64,000 bases of DNA, from the NCBI RefSeq assembly GCF_019890615.1, contig NZ_JAINVZ010000011.1, forward strand, positions 167,321-231,320. The letters are read 5' to 3'. The notes beneath the pieces were generated by a model that made no database searches, was not told the origin of the DNA, and was given only the letters and a program-made list of their open reading frames with translations. The translations under genes and the position numbers were made by a program. Of the stretch, positions 54,186 through 63,984 are shown one piece after another (the first letter of the stretch is position 1; every line of letters starts with the position of its first letter). Origin of the DNA: Streptantibioticus parmotrematis. GTDB taxonomy: Bacteria; Actinomycetota; Actinomycetes; Streptomycetales; Streptomycetaceae.

Positions 54186-55217
54186 ATGGCGCTCACCCTG
54201 TACGTCGACACCGCGCGCTGGCGTGCGCACCAGAAGACCGTGGTGGACCAGTTCCCCGACCTGATCCCGGTCTGCAAGGGCAACGGCTACGGCTTCGGCC
54301 ACGAGCGGCTCGCCGAGGAGGCGACCCGGCTGGGCAGCGACATGCTGGCGGTCGGCACCACCTACGAGGCCGCCCGGATCAAGGACTGGTTCAGCGGCGA
54401 TCTGCTGGTGCTGACCCCGTACCGGGTCGGCGAGGAGCCGGTGCCGCTGCCGGACCGCGTGGTGCGCTCGGTCTCCTCCGTCGAGGGGGTGCGCGGTCTG
54501 GTGGGCGCCCGGGTGGTCATCGAGGTGATGAGCACCATGCGCCGCCACGGCGTGTCGGAGGACGACCTGGTCAAGCTGCACAGCGCGATCGACAACGTGC
54601 GGCTGGAGGGCTTCGCCATCCACCTGCCGCTGGACCGCACCGACGGTTCCGACGCGGTGGAGGAGGTCTTCACCTGGATGGAGCGGCTGCGCGCGGCCCG
54701 GCTTCCGCTGCACACCATGCTGGTCAGCCACGTGAAGCCGAACGAACTCGCGCAGTTGCGCCAGCAGTTCCCGCAGACCCGCTTCCGCGCCCGCATCGGC
54801 ACCCGGCTGTGGCTGGGCGACCACCAGGCGACCGAGTACCGCGGTTCCGTGCTGGACGTCACCCGAATCGCCAAGGGCGAGCGCTACGGCTATCGCCAGC
54901 AGCGTGCCGCGGGCGACGGTCACCTGGTGGTCGTGGCGGGCGGCACGTCGCACGGCGTGGGCCTGGAGGCGCCCAAGGCGGTGCACGGCGTGATGCCGCG
55001 GGCCAAGGGTGTGGCGCGCGCGGGCCTGGCGACGGTGAACCGCAATCTGTCGCCGTTCGTGTGGGCGGGCAAGCAGCGGTGGTTCGCCGAGCCGCCGCAC
55101 ATGCAGGTCTCTCTGCTGTTCCTGCCGGGCGACGTGGCGCCGCCCGCGGTCGGCGACGAACTGGTGGCCCACCTGCGGCACACCACGACGCAGTTCGACC
55201 GCGTCCTCGACCGCTGA
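54186..55217 (+). CDS. Alanine-racemase-like PLP barrel protein
   Basis: 343 residues. LIPVCKGNGYGFGH corresponds to the alanine racemase motif AVVKANAYGHG and holds the PLP Lys. HLPLDRTDGSD and RARIGTRLWLG follow the fold III barrel. Residues around the motif are unusual (KGNGYGFG), so activity as a true racemase is uncertain. It is co-directional with femX and probably part of the same cell-wall operon. The gene runs into a hairpin made of two parS sites. Confidence 0.78.
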   Translation: MALTLYVDTARWRAHQKTVVDQFPDLIPVCKGNGYGFGHERLAEEATRLGSDMLAVGTTYEAARIKDWFSGDLLVLTPYRVGEEPVPLPDRVVRSVSSVEGVRGLVGARVVIEVMSTMRRHGVSEDDLVKLHSAIDNVRLEGFAIHLPLDRTDGSDAVEEVFTWMERLRAARLPLHTMLVSHVKPNELAQLRQQFPQTRFRARIGTRLWLGDHQATEYRGSVLDVTRIAKGERYGYRQQRAAGDGHLVVVAGGTSHGVGLEAPKAVHGVMPRAKGVARAGLATVNRNLSPFVWAGKQRWFAEPPHMQVSLLFLPGDVAPPAVGDELVAHLRHTTTQFDRVLDR

Positions 55218-55267
55218 GCAACGTCGGGACCGGAAACGGGACCGGGAGTCAGAGCGAAGAGGGGCCT

Positions 55268-55281
55268 GTTTCACGTGAAAC
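55268..55281. promoter_or_regulatory. parS: parS site
   Basis: Perfect GTTTCACGTGAAAC in the left arm of the hairpin. Confidence 0.9.
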
Positions 55282-55286
55282 ACACC

Positions 55287-55300
55287 GTTTCACGTGAAAC
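55287..55300. promoter_or_regulatory. parS: parS site
   Basis: Perfect GTTTCACGTGAAAC in the right arm of the hairpin. Confidence 0.9.
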
Positions 55301-55328
55301 AGGCCCCTCTTGGCGTGTGCGGGGTCGT

Positions 55329-56804
55329 TCAGCTCGACAGGAAGGCCGAGGTCTTCTCCTCGTTCGCCGCTCGCGCCCGGTGGCCCAGCACGAAGACGTC
55401 CGGAGCACCGTCCAGCACGCCGCCGGACGGGTCGTCGGAGCCGTCCAGCCGGACCGAGTCGTGCTCCGGCCTGAGCATGTCGCGCAGCACCATCGCGCAC
55501 AGGTAGGCGGTGCCGAGCAGGTGGACCAGGATGGCGAAGTCGTAGCCGCCCTCGGGCAGCCCCTTCTCGTTGCCTCCGGTGGTGTACGCGAGGTACATCC
55601 AGATACCGAGGAAGTAGGCGACCTCGCAGGCCTGCCAGATCAGGAAGTCCCGCCAGCGCGGCCGGGCCAGCGCGGCGAGCGGCACCAGCCAGAGCACGTA
55701 CTGCGGTGAGTAGACCTTGTTGGTCAGGATGAACGCGGCGATCACCAGGAAGGCGACCTGGACGAAGCGGGGCCGCACCGGCGCGTAGAGGATCGCGGCG
55801 GCGAGCCCGACGCACAGCAGCAGCATCAGAGCCGTCGCGTAGGTGTTGGCGCCGTTCAGCGGGTTGCCGGTCTGCTGGGAGATCATCAGCCACACCGAGC
55901 CGAAGTCGATGCCGCGGGTGTGGCTGTAGCCGTAGAACTGCTTCCAGCCCTTCCAGGCGAAGGCCATCACCGGCACGTTGACCACCAGCCAGGCGACCAC
56001 GGCGCCGGCCAGGGCCTTGCCGAACTCCCGCATCCGTCCGGCCCGTAGACAGAGCAACAGCAGCGGGCCCAGCACCAGCGCCGGGTAGAACTTGGCGGCC
56101 GTCGCCAGCCCGATCAGCACCCCGGCGGCGACCGGCCGCTCGCGCGCCCACATCAGCATGCCGACCGCGAGCAGGGCGACCGCGAGCAGGTCCCAGTTGA
56201 TGGTGGCGGTCAGGGCCGCGGCGGGCGCGAGCGCGACCAGCAGGGCGTCCCAGGGGCGGCGGCGGTGCGTGCGGGCCACGGCGACCGCGGTGACGGCGGC
56301 GCAGACCAGCAGCATCCCGGCGTTGACCAGCCAGTACACCTGCTCGCGCTGCACCAGGTCGGAGCCGTGCGGGGTGACCCAGGAGGCGACCTCCATGAAC
56401 AGCCCGGTCAGCACCGGGTACTCCAGGTACCCCATGCCGCCGGAGACGGCGTCCGGGATGTGGTCGAAGTACGGGACCAGGTCGCTGGAGAAGCCGCGGG
56501 CGTAGAACAGGTGCGGGATGTCGGAGTAACAGGCGTGCGAGTACTGGGCGTTGGCGCCGAAGAACCAGCCGCTGTCGTAGCACGGCACCTTCTGGACCAT
56601 GCCGAGGGCGAACATCCCGATGGCGACCAGCACGATGACCCGCACCGGGTTCCACCAGCCGCCGCGTTCGGTGCTGGCGCGCCGACCGAGCCTGCCGCCG
56701 ATCACTTCGCTGCCCGCGCCGGCCACCGGGTCCTCAGCGGTCGGCGGCACGGTCGCGGGCGCGTCGGGGGCGCCGCTCTCGTCGTTCTCGCGCACGGTCG
56801 TCAT
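55329..56804 (-). CDS. GT87-like polyprenol-phosphate glycosyltransferase
   Basis: 491 residues with about eleven membrane helices. MGYLEYPVLTGLFMEVASWVTP with FDHIPD near the first loop, AAKFYPALVLGPLLLL and TNKVYSPQYVLWLVPLAALA fit GT-C glycosyltransferases of the GT87/mannosyltransferase group, which use polyprenyl-phospho-sugars outside the membrane. ATG 56804 has AGGA nearby; ATG 56813 is an alternative. It lies directly after the PBP gene on the same strand and may act in the same envelope assembly. Confidence 0.82.
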   Translation of the reverse strand: MTTVRENDESGAPDAPATVPPTAEDPVAGAGSEVIGGRLGRRASTERGGWWNPVRVIVLVAIGMFALGMVQKVPCYDSGWFFGANAQYSHACYSDIPHLFYARGFSSDLVPYFDHIPDAVSGGMGYLEYPVLTGLFMEVASWVTPHGSDLVQREQVYWLVNAGMLLVCAAVTAVAVARTHRRRPWDALLVALAPAAALTATINWDLLAVALLAVGMLMWARERPVAAGVLIGLATAAKFYPALVLGPLLLLCLRAGRMREFGKALAGAVVAWLVVNVPVMAFAWKGWKQFYGYSHTRGIDFGSVWLMISQQTGNPLNGANTYATALMLLLCVGLAAAILYAPVRPRFVQVAFLVIAAFILTNKVYSPQYVLWLVPLAALARPRWRDFLIWQACEVAYFLGIWMYLAYTTGGNEKGLPEGGYDFAILVHLLGTAYLCAMVLRDMLRPEHDSVRLDGSDDPSGGVLDGAPDVFVLGHRARAANEEKTSAFLSS

Positions 56805-56937
56805 GGGCCACATCCTGCCTCACGCGGCTCGGCGCCGGGGCCGTCAGGTCCGGACCCGGCGCCGAGCGACGCGGTGGCGACGGCGACGGCCGGTGCAGGA
56901 CCGGCCGCCGCCGATGGCGTCCCTCGACGGGACCGCG

Positions 56938-59691
56938 CTAATTGCCTCCGATGAAACCCCCGCCATCGGTCCCGCCGGCACCGCCGTCGGTCGTGCCCGG
57001 ACCACCCGCCGCACCACCGTCGGTCCCGGCGGTCGTCCCGCCGTTGCCGGTGGTGCCACCGGCGCCGCCGGGACCTCCGGTGGTGTCACCACCCGTGCCG
57101 CCTGTGTCGGTGCCACCGTCCTCGCAGCCCCAGAAGCCGCAGGAGGAAGTGGACGGCGACGGGGACGGACGGTGCGACCGGCTGGGCCGGGGGGAGGGGG
57201 TGACGGACGGCGTCACCGAGGGGACGGGCGCCGACGGCGAGGGCGACGGGGCCGTGCCGTCGCCGTAGACGACGGTGCCGATCTTCTCTGGCGGGCTGAA
57301 CTGCTCGACCTGCTGTCCGTCGAGCGCCGCCTTCATGTACGCGGTCCAGATCTGCGTCGGGAAGGAGGCGCCGTAGATCTTGGCGTTGCCGCCGAGGCCG
57401 TACATCGGCAGGAACTTCTGCGCCTTGGCCTGGTCGTCCATCCGGTACATGCCGATGGAGGTGGCCAGTTGCGGGGTGTAGCCGGTGAACCAGGCGGACT
57501 TGTTGTCGTCCGTGGTGCCGGTCTTGCCCGCCGCCGGGCGGCCCAGAGCCTTGGCCACGGTGCCGGTACCCTCCTCGACGACGCCGCGCAGCACACCGGT
57601 CACGTTGTCCGCGACGGCGGGGGTGAAGGCCTTCACCGTTGTCGTCCGGTGCTGGTAGACGGTGCTGCCCTCCTTGATCACCTTGGTCACCGAGTACGGT
57701 TCGGCGCGCAGTCCGCCGTCCGCGAAGGTCGCGTAGGCGTCGGCCATCCGGATCGCGCTGGGCGAGGAGGTGCCGATGGAGAAGGACGGGCCGTTGGTGC
57801 TGGCCAGGCTGTCACTGGTGACGCCGGCGTCGAGCGCGGCCTGCTTGACCTTGTCGAGGCCCACGTTCATGCCGAGCTGCACGTAGGTGGAGTTGACCGA
57901 CTCCTCCATCGCCTTCTTCAGGGTGATGGACTTGAACGAGTCGTGGTCGTCGTTCTCCTGGAGCCACTGCCGGCCGTCCTTGTCCTGCCAGACGGACCCG
58001 TCGTAGTTGAGGACCTTCCAGTCGTTGACGCCGGGATAGACGCTGCTCGGGGAGACCGGGGTGCGCTGGGAGCCCGACTGGTCGGCCGGGCCATGCGGGT
58101 CGCGCACCCCGTCGCGCATGGCCGCCGCCAGCACGAACGGTTTGAACGTCGAGCCGACCTGGGCGCCGGTGTAGTCGGCGTTGTCGGTGAAGTGCTTGAG
58201 GTAGTCCTCGCCGCCGTAGATCGCCTTGACCGCGCCGTCGCCCGGCACCACGGAGGCGCCGCCGAACTGCACGTAGGTGTCGGTGCCCGGGCGCAGCTTC
58301 GGCTTGATGTTCGCGCTGCGCACCTCGTCGACGGCCTTCTCCATCGCGGCCACATCCTTCTTGTCGAAGGTCGTGTAGATCTGGTAGCCGCCCTTGTCCA
58401 GCTGCTGCTTGGTGATCTTGGTGTCCGCCAGGAGGTTGTTGTCCGCGAGGTCGGTGAGGTATCCGATCTGGCCCGCCTTGTCGGTGGACGGCTTGGGCTT
58501 GTTCGGCACCGGGAAGGTCCGGTACCGCGCCCGTTCCGCGGGCGTCAGGCTCTTGGTGTCCACCTCGCGGTCCAGGATCCAGCTCCAGCGGTCGCCGGCC
58601 CGCTTGAGGTTCTCGGCCGGTGTCGCGCCGGGGCCGACACCGCCGGCCGGGTCGTAGAGGTTGGGGCCGTTGAGCAGCGCGGCCAGGAACGCAGACTGGT
58701 CGGGCCTGAGCTGTTCGCAGTTGACCCCGTAGTACGCCTGCGCCGCCGCCTGGATGCCGTATGCGCCACGCCCGTAGTAGCCGGTGTTGAGGTAGCCCGC
58801 CAGGATGTCCTGCTTGGAGTCGTTGGCGCCGACCTTGATGGAGATCAGCAGTTCCTTGAGCTTGCGGGTGACCGTCTGGCTCTGGTCCAGGTAGGTGTTC
58901 TTGACGTACTGCTGGGTGATGGTGGATCCGCTCTGGGTCTCACCGCCCTGCGCCATCCTCAGCACGGCACGGGCGATGCCCTGCGGGTCGACGCCGTTGT
59001 CGTGCCAGAACGAGGCGTTCTCCGCGGAGACCACGGCGTTCTGCATCGAGGTGGGGATCTGGTCCAGCTTGACGGTCTGACGGTTGAGGTCGCCGCCGCC
59101 GGAGACCACCATCCGGGTGCCGTCCGCCCAGTAGTAGACGTTCTTCTGGGTCTGCGCGGCGAGGTTGGGGTTGGGGACGCCCACCATCGCGTAGGCGATG
59201 CCGACCAGGGCGACCAGGGTGCCGCAGAAGGCGACGCAGATGCCCAGGCTCTGACGCCACGACGGCATCCAGCGGCGCCAGCCGGTCCTGCCCCAGCGGG
59301 GGTAGTCGATGAAGCGCCGGGGTCCGGAACCGCCCCGCCCGCGGCCACCGCCCCCACCACCGCCCGTGCGGCCAGGCCCCCCGCGACGACCCGCACCGGC
59401 TCCTGCCGCACCGGCCGCCGCCGCGCGCCTGCGGTCGCCGCGCTGGGCGGCCCGTCGCGCCTCCGCCCGGCCCCCGTAGGGCCGCTCCGACGCGTCGCTC
59501 GTGGCCGGTGGCTGCGCACGGTTCGCGGCCCTGGACGGGGTGCCGAACGCGTCACCGGTCCCGTACGACCCGCGGCCGGTCGGCGGCCCGGGGTGCCGGG
59601 CGGGGGAGGACTCGGACGGCGGCTGGGCTCCGCGCCGGGCGGCGGCGCGTCCGCCGCCGTTCGGCGGCGGCTTTCGGCGGTGCTCGCTCAT
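56938..59691 (-). CDS. Bifunctional penicillin-binding protein (class A)
   Basis: 917 residues. A disordered Arg/Gly-rich cytosolic N-terminus of about 140 residues precedes one TM helix (ICVAFCGTLVALVGIAYAMV). A GT51 transglycosylase (SAENASFWHDNGVDPQGIARA, SGSTITQQYVKNTY) and a transpeptidase with STFKP (nucleophile Ser), SVN and KTGTT motifs follow. The last 120 residues are Ser/Pro and Thr/Gly-rich. It polymerises and cross-links peptidoglycan outside the membrane. It is divergent from the PadR gene. Confidence 0.92.
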   Translation of the reverse strand: MSEHRRKPPPNGGGRAAARRGAQPPSESSPARHPGPPTGRGSYGTGDAFGTPSRAANRAQPPATSDASERPYGGRAEARRAAQRGDRRRAAAAGAAGAGAGRRGGPGRTGGGGGGGRGRGGSGPRRFIDYPRWGRTGWRRWMPSWRQSLGICVAFCGTLVALVGIAYAMVGVPNPNLAAQTQKNVYYWADGTRMVVSGGGDLNRQTVKLDQIPTSMQNAVVSAENASFWHDNGVDPQGIARAVLRMAQGGETQSGSTITQQYVKNTYLDQSQTVTRKLKELLISIKVGANDSKQDILAGYLNTGYYGRGAYGIQAAAQAYYGVNCEQLRPDQSAFLAALLNGPNLYDPAGGVGPGATPAENLKRAGDRWSWILDREVDTKSLTPAERARYRTFPVPNKPKPSTDKAGQIGYLTDLADNNLLADTKITKQQLDKGGYQIYTTFDKKDVAAMEKAVDEVRSANIKPKLRPGTDTYVQFGGASVVPGDGAVKAIYGGEDYLKHFTDNADYTGAQVGSTFKPFVLAAAMRDGVRDPHGPADQSGSQRTPVSPSSVYPGVNDWKVLNYDGSVWQDKDGRQWLQENDDHDSFKSITLKKAMEESVNSTYVQLGMNVGLDKVKQAALDAGVTSDSLASTNGPSFSIGTSSPSAIRMADAYATFADGGLRAEPYSVTKVIKEGSTVYQHRTTTVKAFTPAVADNVTGVLRGVVEEGTGTVAKALGRPAAGKTGTTDDNKSAWFTGYTPQLATSIGMYRMDDQAKAQKFLPMYGLGGNAKIYGASFPTQIWTAYMKAALDGQQVEQFSPPEKIGTVVYGDGTAPSPSPSAPVPSVTPSVTPSPRPSRSHRPSPSPSTSSCGFWGCEDGGTDTGGTGGDTTGGPGGAGGTTGNGGTTAGTDGGAAGGPGTTDGGAGGTDGGGFIGGN

Positions 59692-60033
59692 GCTTGCGGC
59701 TACTCCTCGGACAGGCGTTCCCGCCTGTAGGCGGCAGTTGTCTTCCGGTCCCCCCGGACTGCGGCCCCGCCGGGCCGCATGGCGGACCTCGGGAGAACGG
59801 CACACGGCGTCGTCGTCACGCGGGGTGACGTACCGGCGCGTGGCGACGACGCGGCACATGGCGACGTCACAGGAATCCCACTGGTCCGCATGGCGAACAG
59901 AGTACGCACCGTCAAAACCTGAACTACTTCAACCATCAGCTCATAACGGACAGTTGGTGTCCGATGATCCACGGATGTGACGGCGTTCACCGTGGGGCGC
60001 CTTGCGAGATCCACACGGCCGTTCTATCGTCAC

Positions 60034-60054
60034 GATGTATCGACTCGATACATC
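60034..60054. promoter_or_regulatory. PadR-type operator palindrome
   Basis: GATGTATCGA-C-TCGATACATC, a perfect 10-bp dyad, contains the ATGTAT...ATACAT core bound by PadR regulators. It lies 122 bp before the PadR ATG and may also affect the divergent PBP promoter. The rest of the 484-bp gap 59692-60175 shows no gene. Confidence 0.75.
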
Positions 60055-60175
60055 AGAACGACATAAAGAAACGTCACAGGGATCGGCCCGGGGGACACCC
60101 CGCGGGAGAGCGCACAGCGCGGCACAACGAACCGCCCGGCCGCGGGCGGACCGTACGAGAGCCGAGGAGGCGAAC

Positions 60176-60802
60176 ATGAGCAGGCGCTCCGGCGTCCTCG
60201 AGTTCGCGGTCCTGGGCCTGCTGCGTGAGTCGCCGATGCACGGCTACGAGCTGCGCAAGCGGCTCAACACCTCACTCGGCGTCTTCCGTGCCTTCAGTTA
60301 CGGGACCCTCTACCCGTGCCTGAAGACGCTGGTCGCCCAGGGCTGGTTGACCGAGGAGGCCGCGCCCGAGGATCCGCTCGCGACCGCCCCGCTGGGCGGG
60401 CGCCGGGCGAAGATCGTCTACCGGCTGACCCCGGAGGGCAAGGAGCACTTCGAGGACCTCCTCGCCCAGACCGGCCCTGACGCCTGGGAGGACGAGCAGT
60501 TCGGCGTGCGCTTCGCCTTCTTCGGCCACACCGAGCGCGACGTGCGGATGCGGGTCCTCGAAGGCCGCCGCAGCCGTCTTGAGGAACGGCTGGAGAGGAT
60601 GCGTGCCTCGCTGGCACGCACCCGCGAGCGGCTCGACGACTACACGCTCGAGCTGCAACGGCACGGCATGGAGTCGGTGGAGCGCGAGGTCCGCTGGCTC
60701 AACGAGCTGATCGAGACGGAGCGGGCGGGCCGAGGCCGTGCCAAGGGCCGCCCCGCCGAGACAGGTCGCGACGACACGGATCCGTCCGACACCACCAAGT
60801 GA
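60176..60802 (+). CDS. PadR-family transcriptional regulator
   Basis: 208 residues. [23 protein letters not shown] and [19 protein letters not shown] form the winged helix; [17 protein letters not shown] is the wing. The C-terminal VirR-like coiled-coil region (about residues 110-185) matches the long PadR subgroup. GAGGAGG lies five bases before the ATG. An ATGTAT/ATACAT palindrome upstream suggests autoregulation, and ino1 follows 55 bases later, so it may be co-regulated. Confidence 0.9.
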   Translation: MSRRSGVLEFAVLGLLRESPMHGYELRKRLNTSLGVFRAFSYGTLYPCLKTLVAQGWLTEEAAPEDPLATAPLGGRRAKIVYRLTPEGKEHFEDLLAQTGPDAWEDEQFGVRFAFFGHTERDVRMRVLEGRRSRLEERLERMRASLARTRERLDDYTLELQRHGMESVEREVRWLNELIETERAGRGRAKGRPAETGRDDTDPSDTTK

Positions 60803-60857
60803 GGGCCCCGCACCCGTAGGGCCCGTCGAACAACCGAGTACACAGGGAGCAACCGGA

Positions 60858-61940
60858 ATGGGTTCGGTTCGCGTAGCCATTGTCGGCGTGGGCAACTGCG
60901 CCACGTCGCTGGTGCAGGGCGTCGAGTACTACAAGGACGCCGACCCGGACAGCCGCGTGCCGGGCCTGATGCACGTGCAGTTCGGCGACTACCACGTGCG
61001 TGACGTGGAGTTCGTGGCGGCCTTCGACGTCGACGCGAAGAAGGTCGGCCTGGACCTCGCGGACGCCATCGGCGCCAGCGAGAACAACACCATCAAGATC
61101 TGCGACGTCCCGCAGACCGGTGTCACCGTCCAACGCGGCCACACCCTCGACGGCCTGGGCAAGTACTACCGCGAGACCATCGAGGAGTCCCCCGAGGCCC
61201 CGGTCGACGTGGTGAAGGTCCTCAAGGACCAGCAGGTCGACGTCCTGGTCTGCTACCTGCCGGTGGGCTCCGAGGAGGCCGCCAAGTTCTACGCGCAGTG
61301 CGCCATCGACGCCAAGGTCGCGTTCGTCAACGCCCTGCCGGTCTTCATCGCCGGCACCAAGGAGTGGACGGACAAGTTCACCGAGGCCGGTGTGCCGATC
61401 GTCGGTGACGACATCAAGTCCCAGGTCGGCGCCACCATCACGCACCGCGTGCTGGCGAAGCTCTTCGAGGACCGCGGCGTGGTCCTGGAGCGCACCATGC
61501 AGCTGAACGTCGGCGGCAACATGGACTTCAAGAACATGCTCGAGCGCGAGCGCCTGGAGTCCAAGAAGATCTCCAAGACGCAGGCCGTCACCTCGCAGAT
61601 CCCCGACCGCGATCTGGGCGCCAAGAACGTCCACATCGGTCCGTCGGACTACGTGGCCTGGCTGGACGACCGCAAGTGGGCGTACGTGCGCCTCGAGGGC
61701 CGTGCCTTCGGCGACGTCCCGCTGAACCTGGAGTACAAGCTGGAGGTCTGGGACTCCCCGAACTCCGCCGGCGTCATCATCGACGCGCTGCGCGCCGCGA
61801 AGATCGCCAAGGACCGTGGCATCGGCGGCCCGATCCTGTCGGCGTCCTCGTACTTCATGAAGTCGCCGCCGGTCCAGTACTTCGACGACGAGGCCCGCAA
61901 CAACGTCGAGAAGTTCATCAAGGGCGAGGTCGAGCGCTGA
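60858..61940 (+). CDS. ino1: Inositol-3-phosphate synthase
   Basis: 360 residues. [22 protein letters not shown] binds NAD, and [15 protein letters not shown] plus [10 protein letters not shown] are the conserved active-site region of myo-inositol-1-phosphate synthase. It converts glucose-6-phosphate to inositol-phosphate for phosphatidylinositol and mycothiol, both used by actinobacteria. GGGAG lies nine bases before the ATG. It follows the PadR gene by 55 bases and is ended by a terminator. Confidence 0.93.
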   Translation: MGSVRVAIVGVGNCATSLVQGVEYYKDADPDSRVPGLMHVQFGDYHVRDVEFVAAFDVDAKKVGLDLADAIGASENNTIKICDVPQTGVTVQRGHTLDGLGKYYRETIEESPEAPVDVVKVLKDQQVDVLVCYLPVGSEEAAKFYAQCAIDAKVAFVNALPVFIAGTKEWTDKFTEAGVPIVGDDIKSQVGATITHRVLAKLFEDRGVVLERTMQLNVGGNMDFKNMLERERLESKKISKTQAVTSQIPDRDLGAKNVHIGPSDYVAWLDDRKWAYVRLEGRAFGDVPLNLEYKLEVWDSPNSAGVIIDALRAAKIAKDRGIGGPILSASSYFMKSPPVQYFDDEARNNVEKFIKGEVER

Positions 61941-61964
61941 CGACCGCGTCGGTGGTTTGATCGC

Positions 61965-61997
61965 CGAGGTCCCCGGGCAATCCGCCCGGGGACCTCG
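61965..61997 (+). terminator. Terminator of ino1
   Basis: 14-bp stem 61965-61978 with 61984-61997, loop AATCC, followed by a T-rich stretch (GTGTTTGTGT). Confidence 0.88.
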
Positions 61998-62018
61998 TGT
62001 TTGTGTGAGGCTGTGCGC

Positions 62019-63290
62019 ATGGCCGTCGTAGGGGATCTCCGCGTACTGCTGCGGTTCCGCGACTTCCGGCGGCTGCTCGTCGTCCGGCTGCTGTCGCAAC
62101 TGTCGGACGGCGTCTACCAGGTGGCTCTCGCCACGTACGTCGTCTTCACCCCGGAGAAGCAGGCCTCCGCCGGCTCCATCGCCGCCGCTCTCGCGGTGCT
62201 GCTGCTGCCCTACTCGCTGCTCGGCCCGTTCACCGGTGTCCTGCTCGACCGCTGGCGACGCAGGCAGGTGCTGCTCTACTGCAACCTGCTGCGCGCGGTG
62301 CTCGCGGCCGGTACCGCCGCGCTGGTGCTGGCCCGGGTGCCGGACTGGCTCTTCTACCTCTCCGCCCTGTCCGTCACCGCTGTCAACCGCTTCGTCCTGT
62401 CCGGCCTGTCGGCCGCGCTGCCCCGGGTGGTCGACGGCGAACGCCTGGTCGTCGCCAACTCCCTGTCCCCCACGGCCGGAACGATCGCGGCCACGGTCGG
62501 GGGCGGTGCGGCGTTCATCGTGCACCTGGGAATGAGCCCGGGGACCGGCTCCGACGCCGTGGTGGTCGCGCTCGGCGCCGTGCTCTACCTGTGCGCCGGG
62601 CTGTCCGCCCGGACCATGGGGCCCGACCGCCTCGGGCCCGACCCCGGAGTGCTCCAGCCACGAATATGGGCCGCGGTGGCGAGTACGGTGCGCGGTTTGG
62701 GGGCCGGGCTGCGGCATCTGGCCGGACGGCGGCCCGCGGTCCGCGCCCTCGCCGGGATGACCGCGCTGCGCTTCTGTTACGGGGCGCTGACCGTCACGCT
62801 GCTCACGCTCTGCCGCTACTCCTGGGCCGCGCCGAACGACACTTCCGGGGGGCTGGCGCTGCTGGGGCTGGCCGTCGGGCTGTCGGGGGCCGGGTTCTTC
62901 GTCGCCGCAGTCGTCACACCGTGGGGGACCGGCCGCTTCGGCACCTCGGGCTGGATCGTGGTGTGCGCGGCCGCGTCCACCGTTCTGGAACCCGCGCTCG
63001 GCCTGCCGTTCTCCCCTGCGCCGATGCTGGCGGCCGCGTTCGTCCTGGGCATCACCACGCAGGGCGCGAAGATCGCCACCGACACCGTGGTGCAGACCCA
63101 CGTCGACGACGCCTACCGTGGCCGGGTCTTCTCGCTCTACGACGTCCTGTTCAACGTCGCGTACGTCGGCTCGGCCGCGGTAGCCGCTGGTGTGCTGCCT
63201 CATGACGGCCGCTCAGCAGCGCTGATCATCACGATCGCAGTGATCTATGGGGCGACTGCGGCCGGAATGGCCTGGTTCAACGGTAGTTGA
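62019..63290 (+). CDS. MFS transporter
   Basis: 423 residues with about twelve membrane helices. FRDFRRLLVVRLLSQLSDGVYQVALATYV and GVLLDRWRRRQVLLYCNLLRAV (loop 2-3 basic motif) are typical of the major facilitator superfamily. IKTSSGGLALLG-like loops are irregular, so substrate is unknown; drug or macrolide export is a common annotation. GTGAGG lies eight bases before the ATG. It starts 22 bases after the ino1 terminator. Confidence 0.85.
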   Translation: MAVVGDLRVLLRFRDFRRLLVVRLLSQLSDGVYQVALATYVVFTPEKQASAGSIAAALAVLLLPYSLLGPFTGVLLDRWRRRQVLLYCNLLRAVLAAGTAALVLARVPDWLFYLSALSVTAVNRFVLSGLSAALPRVVDGERLVVANSLSPTAGTIAATVGGGAAFIVHLGMSPGTGSDAVVVALGAVLYLCAGLSARTMGPDRLGPDPGVLQPRIWAAVASTVRGLGAGLRHLAGRRPAVRALAGMTALRFCYGALTVTLLTLCRYSWAAPNDTSGGLALLGLAVGLSGAGFFVAAVVTPWGTGRFGTSGWIVVCAAASTVLEPALGLPFSPAPMLAAAFVLGITTQGAKIATDTVVQTHVDDAYRGRVFSLYDVLFNVAYVGSAAVAAGVLPHDGRSAALIITIAVIYGATAAGMAWFNGS

Positions 63291-63409
63291 CGGTCACATC
63301 AAGGCCACAGTCCGCCAATCGATTACGGCTGCCCGTTCGAGAAGCATTACCGTACGGACGGGCTGGATCCAGCCACGCCAAAACTCTTGCCACACCTAGG
63401 GGGAACCCT

Positions 63410-63928
63410 GTGACCACTCCGCCGCCGCAGGGAGCAAATCCATACGCCCAGCCGCCGCAGCAGGGCGCCTATCCGCCGCCTCCGCAGCCCGGGGCGTACC
63501 CGCCGCCGCAGGGCCAGTTCCCGCAGCAGGGCGGCTTCCCGCAGCAGCCCGCGCCCGGCTACCCGACGACTCCGGGCGCCTTCCCGCCGCCGGCCCCGGC
63601 ACCCAAGAAGCGAATAGGCCGACTCGGCATCCGGCTCATCATCGTGGCCGTCCTTCTGGTCATCGGCGGCGGCATCGCCTACTTCAACCACGACGACTCG
63701 CAGACGCTGAAGGCCGGCGACTGCGCCAAGAACTCGGGCAGCGACAGCAACCCGAAGCTGGACAAGCTCGCCTGCTCCGACAGCAACGCAACGTACAAGG
63801 TGCTCAAGAAGGTCTCCGGAAGCGACGACCCCGAGACCGCCTGCGCGGGCGTGGCCGGGACGGACACCGGCTTCTACGAGACAGAGAACGGCAGCTCGTT
63901 CGTCCTCTGCCTCGCACACAACCACTGA
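63410..63928 (+). CDS. Proline-rich membrane protein with extracytoplasmic domain (LppU-like)
   Basis: 172 residues. A Pro/Gln/Gly-rich N-terminus of about 65 residues contains repeated PQ(Q/P)GAYPPP units, followed by KKRIGRLG and one TM helix (IRLIIVAVLLVIGGGIAYF). A C-terminal domain with four Cys (GDCAKN, LACSDS, TACAGV, LCLAHNH) probably lies outside and may form two disulfides. AGGGGGA lies six bases before the GTG. Function is unknown. Confidence 0.75.
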   Translation: MTTPPPQGANPYAQPPQQGAYPPPPQPGAYPPPQGQFPQQGGFPQQPAPGYPTTPGAFPPPAPAPKKRIGRLGIRLIIVAVLLVIGGGIAYFNHDDSQTLKAGDCAKNSGSDSNPKLDKLACSDSNATYKVLKKVSGSDDPETACAGVAGTDTGFYETENGSSFVLCLAHNH

Positions 63929-63951
63929 CCTGACGCTCTGACGCCTGCGGC

Positions 63952-63984
63952 GGGGGGGTGGTTTATGGGAAAAACCACCCCCCC
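63952..63984 (+). terminator. Hairpin after the last gene, next to a poly-C end
   Basis: GGGGGGGTGGTTT (63952-63964) pairs with its complement 63972-63984 around a 7-base loop. The C run continues to 64000 broken by one G, so the very end may be a sequencing or assembly artefact. Confidence 0.6.

Larger units (their letters stand above)
55258..55310. terminator. Paired parS sites forming a 24-bp terminator-like hairpin
   Basis: Arms 55258-55281 and 55287-55310, perfect apart from loop ACACC. Each arm carries one parS. It separates the converging racemase-like and glycosyltransferase genes. Confidence 0.85.
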
